A stretch of 64,000 nucleotides of DNA from Mucidula mucida (Eukaryota; Basidiomycota; Agaricomycetes; Agaricales; Physalacriaceae), in contig JADNYV010000027.1 of assembly GCA_015501055.1 (NCBI GenBank), positions 1 to 64,000 on the forward strand, given 5' to 3'. Both the position numbers and the translations under genes were made by a program. Position 1 is the stretch's first letter. Each line of letters opens with the position of its first letter. This document shows, in pieces, positions 35,299 to 44,018 of this stretch. The notes below the pieces were generated by a model. That model had not been told where the DNA came from. It made no database searches and saw only the letters and a program-made list of their open reading frames with translations.

Positions 35299-36843
35299 AT
35301 GCATGCTCTGTGTCTTTCACTCGCCGGCGGCGTATTAGCCACTACATATGTCTTCAAACCTGTTCACTGGATACGCGTACACGGCTTCTGGGGCTCAATG
35401 TATTGGACAATGCGTTCCTGGCTATGGAACTATCCCATCACCCCGGACTATGCCATATGGGACACGGGCGACCCCAATAACCGAGAAGTTATGGAACGTG
35501 ATAGGAGACGACTGCTGCGCATGTGGCGCTTCCTTCGGCCGTTCTTTGCTTCGCGTGGATATCATCTTTATCTGCCCGAAGATTCAACCGACATATATAG
35601 TGAACTTGTTCCAACTACCGCCAAGTCAACTGTAATACAATCCTTTCCGTTTGCGCCATACTTGTACAAGACGGAGGAAGATGCCAAGTTCTTTTACTAT
35701 GTGAGTACACCTCAAATTTCGCCCCCTCGACTCACTAGCATTAGTCTCCGTTCATTTGGCCAGCACGGGACAAAATCGGACGAGACGTCGTGATCAAGTG
35801 GGTCGCTGTCTTATCTTTCAAGCTCTTCATTTCCTTTTGTGTAGGGCAGTTTCTGGCTCTAGGCTAACTAAAGAGCTACGTGCACTCCGACTGTTACACT
35901 CTGATGCCCTTCGAGATGATCCCCGGAACCATACTATCCCCGTTCTTGAGTTTATCGAGTTTAATGGTCAAGTATTTGCTGTAATGCCGAGGCGAGTCCT
36001 GACCACCACCTTCTCGCTAACTAGTTCCGACTTCCATTAGATGGACCTTGGCAATTAGGGCTGACTTCGTAACGGTTGGCGAGCTGATTCGCTATGGCCA
36101 AGCTTTCTTTGAGGTGAGTCCGTTGAATTGAATTCCTTGTAGCAGTTTTGAGATTCGTGATTAGGCAACTGCCTTCCTTCACGAGCACAATATCGTACAT
36201 GGCGACACCATCCTTCAAAATATGGTTATGGATGTAATGGTTCCACAGGCAAAAGAAGTCGGGGTTTACTACGCGGGCGTTCGTGGGCCAGAACGCAAGT
36301 ACGCCTTCATCGATTTTGAAACGGCGACGCTGCCAGCTCCTTCGGCTGATAGTAGCAGTCCTGACAGTGAGCATCTCAACCCCTCGAGTCTACCTGCACC
36401 AGAGTTCGCGCTCGCCTCGAAGCGCGAGGTCGCCCGTTTGGCATCTAATCTTGAAATGCATCTTCGGGTGAGCGACATCGCGATGGTTGCAGACTCGACC
36501 TCTAACCTGTCTTCTTCTTCAGTGTATCGAAGACGTCCTGCCCGAACTTGGAACACTTTTCGATTCCATGAAGGAGTGCGATGACCCGCATCAGCCCAGC
36601 GCTGTTGTTGCGCTTTCTCGATATGAAGAAATATGCAGTCGGTTAACAGCGGATGAGATCGCCCACGAGGTCAAAATGCTTCGTTGGGACAAGGGTAACG
36701 CTACACATTGCGACACTATTTCCGAAAAGCTTACCCTTTCACAGGACGCATCAAGTATCGCGTTTCGCCCCCACGATACATCTCAGAATGTTGATACGAA
36801 AACCCGTATATCTTGTTTCCCGCCTGTTGCGACGGAATCGTAG
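35299..36843 (+). CDS. Kinase-like protein, tandem copy 1 (intact)
   Basis: Six exons (35299-35700, 35745-35797, 35845-35991, 36041-36113, 36165-36467, 36523-36843) sum to 1299 nt, exactly 432 residues plus stop. The start has a full Kozak context (GCCACCATG). Residues 1-21 form a hydrophobic, anchor-like segment. A kinase-type core follows: Lys in GRDVVIK (about 151), HGD with a downstream Asn (about 237-244) in place of HRD, and FIDFE (about 273-277) in place of DFG. Such HGD/DFE proteins form large uncharacterised families in Agaricomycetes. Activity is possible because Lys, Asp, Asn and Asp remain, but the metal-loop Gly is replaced. Intron 3 starts with GC (AG|GCGAGT). It is the only unbroken copy of three. 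Confidence 0.8.
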
Positions 36844-37025
36844 GCTTCGCAATCGACTTAACTCTGAGTGAGGATGCACTGCCGGAGCGCCGGCCTGGAC
36901 AGTCCTGAATTTACATATCTTAATCTTTGGAGCATGCCACTAGGCCGGTGCCTGAGGCCTGAGAGTGTAAGCTCAGTCGTATGCAATAACAGTTCTACCT
37001 TTGACTCCTACAAAACAGCCCCATC

Positions 37026-37368
37026 ATGGCCACTCACCCTCCAGCGCAGGTATCTAAGTATCTCGTCAACGACAAAAATCGTTTAACTCAACACGATGCA
37101 TGCAGTTCAGCACCGACCAAATCGTGCAGCTCACACAGCAATACGCGGGGAGTAAAAGCCCGTCGTCGCCGTACGCAAAAGGTGACAGTGGTGTGGTTCA
37201 AGCCATGTGGCAGACGGGACCGGGCAACGCATATGTATGCCTTCTCGCAGGCAGAATTGATATACAGCATAATAACGACAGTAATAGCATTGGACATACG
37301 CTATCAAATTCACGAAAGACGGGCGTACAGAAATGGGTGTGCCCGAGAATATCCTAGAACTTGCCTAG
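37026..37368 (+). CDS. Tiny conserved protein of unknown function, copy A (77 residues)
   Basis: Three exons (37026-37049, 37106-37234, 37288-37368) give an open 234-nt frame with GT-AG introns of 56 and 53 nt. The protein contains STDQIVQLTQQYAG, then VVQAMWQTGPGNAY, then YAIKFTKDGRTEMGVPENIL. The paralogue at 40180 preserves the W.T.PGNA and F.KDGR...PE core and the exon layout, which supports translation. I do not recognise the family. There is no signal peptide or membrane segment. It sits 337 bp upstream of kinase copy 2. Confidence 0.6.
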
Positions 37369-37704
37369 TTCCATGATGTCGAACCAATTGCTCGTGATGT
37401 TGTTGTGAATTCAAGGTATGGCCGCCATGTCGGCTGAAAATCCTGCCCGCCTGATATTCTGTACAGAGACTTTGTACGAGTAGGGGGTTCAGTCGAACTG
37501 GCTGAAGGTTAATAGCTGAATTTATATTGTCTTACTGCATGCCTTTTCGTTCTTCGGCATCTATTCAACGGTGTGCGACAGCAAGCGGCACCGATTCGGG
37601 GAAGAGAGTAAATCAGTGATAATACATACTCTGGAGTTCAATCTCCGCTCTAAGCAGGCAACAACACAGGCACGTGGTCCTAATTACTCTTGTGAGTCGC
37701 CACC

Positions 37705-39218
37705 ATGAACGCTCTGGGTATTTCACTCGCCGGCGGCGTATTAGCCACTACATATATCTTCAAACCTGTTCAATGGATACGCGTACACGGCTTCTGGAGC
37801 TCACTGTATTGGACAATCCGATCCTGGCTATGGAACTATCCCGTCACCCAGGATTATGGTGTTTGGAAAACGGGCGACCCCAATGACTTAGAAGTCTTCG
37901 AGAGTGACAGGAGGCGACTACTACGCATGTGGCGCTTTCTTCGGCCGTTCTTTCCTTCGTGTGGATACCACCTATACGTTCCTAAAGATTCCGCCGACAT
38001 TTATAGTTACCTTGTCCCAATTACCCCCATGTCATCTGGAATGCACTCGTTTCCATTTGCGCCATGCTTGTACAAGACGGACTCAGAGGCGGAATTCCCT
38101 TTCTATGTGACTACATTCGCCTCAATTTTAGCGCCTTTGGCTCACCAGCTTAGTCTCCATTTGTTTGGCCAGCACGGGACAGAATTGGGCGAGACGTTAT
38201 GGTCAAGTAGGTCCCTGTTTGATGTTTGAAGGTTCCTTATCTCATATTTCGCAGGGCGGTTTCTGGTTCCAAACCGACCAAAGAGCTACAAGCACTTCGT
38301 CTTTTACAGTCTGATGCCCTTCGAGACGATCCGCGGAACCATACTATACCCGTTCTTGATTTCATTGAGTTCAATAACCAAGTGTTTGCTGTGATGCCTA
38401 GGCAAGTGTTCAGTCCCCATTTCTCCTTGACTAGGTCCGACCTCCAATAGATAGACTCGGGCAACTAGAGCTGATTTCGTGACGGTTGGCGAACTCGTTC
38501 GCTACGGTCAGGCATTTTTGGAGGTTAGTCTCCGCTATCTCGAAAGTACTTGTCCTGATTTTTGAGATCCTTGATAAGGCGACCGCCTTCATTCATGAGC
38601 ACAATATTGCGCACGGCGACATCGACTTTCAAAACATGGTTATGGATGTGATGGTTTCAGAACCAAAAGCACCGTTCGGAGCCGTTTTCGCGGGCGTTCG
38701 TGGACCTGAACGCAAGTACGCCTTCATTGACTTTGAAACGGCGACACTGCCGGCGCCTTCTGATAGCAGCAGCCCCGATGCTGAGCATTGCGTCCAACGT
38801 TGTTCACCTGCAGCCGATTTTGCGTGCGCCTCGAAACGTGACGTTGATGATTTGGCTTCGGCTCTTGAAATCCATCTTAGGGTGAGCAACATCGCTGTAA
38901 TTTGTCATCGGTTGCAAGACTCAGTCTCTGCCGTCCCTTCAGTGTATTGAAGACGTTATGCCCGATCTCGGAACACTTCTGGATTCCATGCAGAACCCTG
39001 ATGACCCGCATCAGCTCACTGCTGCTGCTGCGCTCTCTCGTTACGAAGAACTATGCAGTTCACTCAACACAGACGATATGCAACGTGAGGTCAAAGCAAT
39101 TTGGTGGACCCGTGGTAGGGATGCACGTTTCCCCGCTGCTCCGAAAAGCTCACCCTTTCGCAGAACACATCAGATATCGTGTGTCGCCACCAGTATACAT
39201 CTCAGATGCTTGATATGA
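37705..39218 (+). pseudogene. Kinase-like protein, tandem copy 2 (nonsense codon)
   Basis: Exon 1 (37705-38106) has the same length and hydrophobic N-terminus as copy 1. The Lys exon reads GRDVMVK and the catalytic exon HEHNIAHGDIDFQN ... FIDFE. The third intron begins AG|GCAAGT, another GC donor. Just after its acceptor (about 38450) the codon that is TGG (Trp) in copies 1 and 3 is TAG, which would truncate the protein before the catalytic loop. Unless splicing differs, this is a pseudogene. The 3' end is taken from the open frame that follows CIEDVMPDLG. Confidence 0.75.
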
Positions 39219-39698
39219 AAGCCCATGGCCGAAGCATTTTTGCGTGTCGTCATGCTGTCTCCAGTTGATTGTGGGCGCGCCTTCGTCGTGGTATTTCTTA
39301 TTCTAAGGCACTATAAGGGATCGACATCGCTGGCTCAACCTTCGACTGCCTATTCTGCCCGTAATCACAGTCTGGATCGACTGCCGTCGGGGGCACCTCA
39401 ACCTGATTACCACAACTAACTGGACTCTTTTCAGATCTTCACGACGGGCCAGGTACGCGCTTTTGAAAGGTCTAGCAGCCGAACGCTATATCTGCGCTCG
39501 TCGAAACGGGAGCTCGTTGGTCTTAAACGATCTCTATCCGCGCCTCCAATGGTAGTGCCACTATTCTTTCAAAGTCTAACTTTTGCGAGATGATGTTTAA
39601 TGCACGGATGTAACACTACATCTCTGCATAAGGGTAGCAAAGATTGAATAACTGGACACGATGAATGGCGCACAATACAATCAATGAATAACACTATA

Positions 39699-39853
39699 TT
39701 AATTACCCCGCACAGGTTTCCAGAGATCCCTGTTTACTGGTACAGTTGCCTCTTCAATCATTTCTTTTGCCATCTCGGACTCAATGCGCGTTAGCGCCAT
39801 ATTCTGGAGTTTTGGGTATTTCCACTCCTGCCTTGCAACGTTCAGAGAAGTGT
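39699..39853 (-). CDS. C-terminal exon of an unidentified minus-strand gene
   Basis: The minus strand reads a protein-like segment ending MIEEATVPVNRDLWKPVRGN and a TAA at 39701-39699, preceded by EWKYPKLQNMALTRIE. The duplicated flank at about 43560-43640 preserves much of it (ALMRIES, FEEATVSINRG), and there the two copia elements sit inside or beside it. I could not find upstream exons, so this may itself be a remnant. Function unknown. Confidence 0.45.
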
Positions 39854-40179
39854 GTGGATGCTCATTCTAGTCATATCTTCATATGTAATCACGATTTACG
39901 ATAGTATGCATTATTCATGCAATGATGTGGCTTCTGTAATGAACAAAAGCAGAAATTATGGTGTATTTTGTGACGTTTGGGAAGACGAGATGGCATACTG
40001 TGTGCCTTTTCTTGAACAAGCAAGTGATGTCACGGCCATTGGATTTCTCTGGATTCATGAGCACATGTGCGTGCCTGAAGGTGGACGACAACTCACACAT
40101 CCTGTGGGAAACTCACACGACGTCTACCTAAAGCGCCTCTTTGTTTCATTCCATCATTGCCCACTTGGCTTCACTCACC
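39854..40179. other. Intergenic, nothing recognised
   Basis: No ORF of convincing character was seen. Upstream exons of the minus-strand gene ending at 39699 would be expected here but could not be identified. Confidence 0.4.
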
Positions 40180-40495
40180 ATGTCAGCGTATCCCCCACCA
40201 AAAGTACGTTTATTTTCCCCGGCCAGCAATCAACTGATCATGAACCGTCAAGTTTGCCACGAACAATACAGTTATGCTAACGGAGTCGCATGGCAGGCGC
40301 TACAATGCGGGCGATAAAGGCGAGGTTCAAGAAAGCTGGCGAACTGCCCCTGGCAATGCACATGTACGCAATTACCACAGACTGGACTTTAGTTGCTCAA
40401 ATGTTCTGTAGAATTACAGCTACCACATCTTATTTGAGAAGGACGGTCGTGAAGATATGTCCATCCCAGAGACCAAATTGAAAAAAGCAAAATGA
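40180..40495 (+). pseudogene. Tiny conserved protein, copy B (probably degenerate)
   Basis: It begins ATG at 40180 (MSAYPPPK, then a GT donor at the position matching copy A). The second exon retains YNAGDKGEVQESWRTAPGNA and the third YHILFEKDGREDMSIPE, ending TGA at 40493-40495. The middle acceptor and frame are uncertain because the joined exon 1-2 frame meets a stop. It is homologous to 37026-37368 and again precedes a kinase-like gene. Confidence 0.5.
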
Positions 40496-40846
40496 AAAAG
40501 CTTACAGGTGCGTAGGAAGGCAGGAGCAGTCACTCACGCTTGCAATGATGGATGTCATAGCACATAGCCACTCAAAATGGCTGCTGTCTTCTTCGTTTTC
40601 GGCGCATCTCGTTTTATATCTACGTTGTCACTCTGCAAATCATTGTACTCTAGTAAAAGTCCTTTCTTGATATTGTTGCACAATTTGTGTTGTAAGTCTC
40701 ATTAAGTCGACACCCCTCATCCCTTTGACGAAGAAGTACGTACTCAACGCTATTCTGCGCGCGCTGGTCATCGTGGAGCTGAAATTATCGGCTATCAAAC
40801 GGAATTTGAAGTCCGAAGAAGAGAGGATATAACTTACCCACGTACC
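40496..40846. other. Intergenic before kinase copy 3
   Basis: The promoter or leader region of kinase copy 3. No ORF or repeat stands out. Confidence 0.4.
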
Positions 40847-42209
40847 ATGAGCACTCGGGCTGCTCTTTCTGTTTCTCTCGTCGGTGGAATCCTGACCACC
40901 GTGTACTTGCTCAGACCCATTCGTGTGGTGCGCGTCCAAGGCGCCTACAGCTCCCTCTATTGGACAATCCGCTCCTGGTTATGGAACTATCCGGTCACTG
41001 AGGACTATGCCATTTGGGACACTGGAGACCCAAACGATGAGCAAGTATTCGAAAGTGACAGATTACGCCTCCTACGAATCTGGCGCTTCTTGCGTCCGTT
41101 TTTCGTTTCGTGTGGATATCACCCATACGTCCTGAAAGATCCGACCGACTTGTTCAGTCACATTATTCCAAGTACCCCTGCATCAACTGAAAAGATGACA
41201 TTTCCATTCGCGCAGCGCTTCTACAGGACAGATGCCGATGCGGAAACAAATTTCTTCGTAGGCCTTAAATCAATTGGTTAATGAAAGCTTACCAGAATAT
41301 CTCCAGTCTCCATTCGTGTGGTTTGCGCGGGATACGCTAGGGCGAGATGTGATACTGAAGTACATCACGGCAACCTGTACAACACGTCTGTTGGCTCATC
41401 TTGTTCAGATCTATCTCCGGTCCACAGCCCAGCAAGGAGCTCAGAGCGTTCCGTCTCCTACAGTCTGATTCCCTTCGGACGATCCGCGGAATCATACTAT
41501 CCCTGTTCTTGACTATGTTAACTTCAATGGCCAAGTGTTCGTTGTAATGCCAAGGTACGCGCACAATTACTTCCCGTACCAGACTAAGCCCGTCGCGAAT
41601 ACGTTACAGATGGAATGTGGCGATCAAGGCCGATTTTGCCAAGGTCGGTGAACTAGTTCGATACGGTCGGGCATTTATGGAGGTTAGTGCGCTATCCTGA
41701 TTTCCAGTGGTGGATGATGAAATCGTTGTATAGGCTGTTGCTTTCCTTCACGAACATAATATTTCTCATGGCGACATCCTTCCCCAAAACATGATGACAG
41801 ACGCACTCATTCCGCAGGCCAAGAAGTTGACAGAACCTCGCATTGCGGGCGTTCGTGGACCCAAGCGCCGATACGCCCTCATTGATTTCGAAACAGCCAT
41901 TGTAGACTACAGTCCCGAGCTGTTGGCGGGTTTCAAGAAGGATGTTCGGGACCTTGCATCAGCCTTGGAGTTCAATCTGCGCGTGAGTAGTGCACGTAGT
42001 CGTCACTGAAGTCCTAATAACCGCCTCCGTAGTGTATCGAAGACGTTATACCAGACATAGTACCACTCTTCGACGCCATGAAGGAGTACGACAGCCCAGC
42101 CCAGCCAAGTGCTGCCGCCGCCCTTTCTCGTTATGAAGAAATATGCGGCTCAGTCTCTGCAGAAGAGTTGGAGCTCGAGGTACAAGGGCGTTATTGGCAT
42201 GACGGTTAG
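40847..42209 (+). pseudogene. Kinase-like protein, tandem copy 3 (single-base gap)
   Basis: Same architecture as copies 1 and 2: hydrophobic N-terminus, WTIRSWLWNYPVT, Lys in GRDVILK, HEHNISHGDILPQN and LIDFE. The third intron uses a normal GT donor (AAG|GTACGC), unlike the GC donors of the other two copies. The frame breaks at 41477-41478, where CTTCGGACGATCC would read on correctly as CTTCGGGACGATCC, a one-base loss from a G run. It may therefore be a sequencing gap and not a dead gene. The stop at 42207-42209 follows RYWHDG. Confidence 0.7.
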
Positions 42210-42598
42210 TCCGTTCTTTACTAGACAAGGCAAAGATTGAGAGCTTCCCAGGACAGATATCATTACGACTAGCTCCTTGCATACACGTGTCAGATGGCGA
42301 TACTTAACATGTAGTGTTCATATTGCCGCGCTATCTGTTCTGTATGTTTCGCGCCACGAATATCAACCTTTAACGATGGGGACAGTTAAACAATTTAGAC
42401 TCAGTCGAGTAGCCTCCCGCTGGGCGTGAACCTCAGTTACCTCACGAAGTTCTAGATCTTCCACAAAGTTCCCTGCTGACCTGGCCAACAACTTGGTTGA
42501 CGGTGATACTGCCTCATTTTGCGGAAGGTTTCCCCGGGGTGTGTGTTTAAAAACAAGTTTAGCGGACTGTCTATCCCGCGTCTTCTTTTCCGACGACG
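42210..42598. other. Intergenic between kinase copy 3 and nuclease-like copy 2
   Basis: No gene is seen. The last 60 bases or so before 42599 resemble the sequence before 32937, so the nuclease-like gene was duplicated with its promoter. Confidence 0.4.
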
Positions 42599-43200
42599 AT
42601 GCTACAGATATTGCAACGCTCGCTTTCTTCTCGGTGCACTGCAGCCAAACTGCGCCACATCCAACAACATCTCACCGTCGTCCAGAAGCGGGCCTTCAAC
42701 ACGCCATCAATTCCAGTCAAGTTATCGCCGAGGGTTTATGTTAAAACAACGCGGGCCCTCCATAGCTCTCTAAAGGACAAGGGTGTGCATCACTTATCAA
42801 CTTGGCAGGATGTATTGACGACAGTTCAACAACAGCTGCAGACACTTTAGTTCACCGCCTGCACGGGTGAACAACTCCAGCGCAGTACTCGCAACGAATT
42901 AACTCAAAGACTCTTCTTTCTTAGCACCGTACCATACCCAAACGCTCCCCTCTGGCCTGACGGTCTACTTACGATCTTCCGCACACCCCTCCCAAGGCAC
43001 ACGTCGACCAACAAGCGCTCTTGCGGACCGTACACCAAATTGCTCACATAGTGCTTCGGCCCCAACTCATTCGAGTTCTTCGTCGCTTCCGAAGCCTCTT
43101 CCTTTGCCCCCCCTAGCAGGGCTTGCGGTAAAGCTGCCACCTTCTTCGTCTTCATAGTCGGCTCCGTCGTCCTGTGACATCGAGGACGCGAGCCGGACGA
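42599..43200 (+). pseudogene. Uncharacterised nuclease-like family protein, copy 2 (truncated)
   Basis: The first exon frame (42599-42850) encodes the same presequence-like N-terminus as copy 1 (LQRSLSSRCTAAKLR, VQKRAFNTP) and continues further. A donor CACGG|GTGAAC near 42862 matches copy 1, and after the acceptor the frame reads PLWPDGLLTIF, GPYTKLLT and NSFEFFVASEA. An in-frame stop interrupts KLLT*CF, and homology ends near 43160, before the strand that carries I-Q in copy 1. It is therefore a truncated pseudogene. Confidence 0.6.
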
Positions 43201-43209
43201 CAACATGCG

Positions 43210-43644
43210 TCGGTGCCAGTTTTCGCTGGCTCAACCATCGACTGCTTCTTCTGTGCCTGTAATCTCAGTCTGGATTGACTGCCGTTGAGGCACCTAGGAG
43301 TTTATTGGTCTTGAAACAATCTCTATCCACGCCGCCATGTTGTTCTTTATACCCCAAGGCCTCCACTAGTAGCGCCAATTGTTTTCAAAGACCCTTGCGA
43401 TGCTACGTTGCATCCGGGATATGACACATATCTGCATGACGGTAACAAAAATTGAATTAACAAGAACCATTGAAGTGAGTTTTCGTCTCCTTCTGAATAT
43501 AAGTATCATTTATGAATAACCACTCGATTAGCTCGTACTATGCCGCACACGTCTCCCGGAATCCCCTGTTTATGGAAACAGTCGCTTCTTCAAACGTTCT
43601 CTTTGCCATCGACTCAATACGCATTAGCGCCTACTGCAAGTGCC
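43210..43644. other. Duplicated 3' flank, interrupted by the copia pair
   Basis: This flank aligns with 39310-39850 and contains the decayed minus-strand exon described at 39699. It ends at the copia 2 target site, and the host sequence resumes at 53839. Confidence 0.6.
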
Positions 43645-43650
43645 ATCTGT

Positions 43651-44008
43651 TGACGAAACCGATACGGAAACGAGACGACCTGTAACGAGGCCGTAAGTAC
43701 GAGTACACGAATGGTACGAGTCGTGCCGAGCTCAGTCGTCGTAGTAAGAGACTCTTTGTATTACTACATACCTGTAACGAGGCCGTAAGTACGAGTACAC
43801 GAATGGTACGAGTCGTGCCGAGCTACAGGACGTGTGAGATAGAAGAAACAAGTGATATAAGTAAGGCATACCTCAGTCGTCGTAGTAAGAGACTGAGGTA
43901 CGGAAAAGGAAGGACTAAACAAATATAGTAGGTCCGTGACTAAATAAGGAAATGACTGTCCATGATAGAGCCAATGCTCGTTGACCCAATACTACTCAGA
44001 TTCCAACA
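43651..44008 (-). repeat. Copia 1 3' LTR
   Basis: TGACGAAACC ... TTCCAACA on plus; sense is minus (TGTTGGAATC...). It contains an internal direct duplication of about 54 bp (43679-43732 and 43771-43824) and a repeated CTCAGTCGTCGTAGTAAGAG block, which may be duplicated promoter or enhancer modules. Confidence 0.95.
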
Positions 44009-44018
44009 CTCCCCCTCA
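44009..44018 (-). promoter_or_regulatory. Copia 1 polypurine tract
   Basis: The minus strand reads TTGAGGGGGAG directly before the LTR start TGTTGG, the usual plus-strand primer position. Confidence 0.85.

Larger units (their letters stand above)
36844..43649. repeat. Tandem segmental duplication (two units plus flank)
   Basis: Unit 2 runs from the tiny gene at 37026 through kinase copy 2 to the 3' flank at about 39290-39853. Unit 3 runs from the tiny-gene copy at 40180 through kinase copy 3 and the nuclease-like copy to the 3' flank at about 43210-43649. The 3' flanks align clearly: both contain GGCTCAACC.TCGACTGC, CAATCTCTATCC-like and CTGTTTA.TGG.A.CAGT sequence in the same order. Unit 2 appears to have lost the nuclease-like gene. 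Kinase copy 1 and nuclease-like copy 1 to the left belong to the same family set. Divergence is substantial, so the duplication is not recent. Confidence 0.75.
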
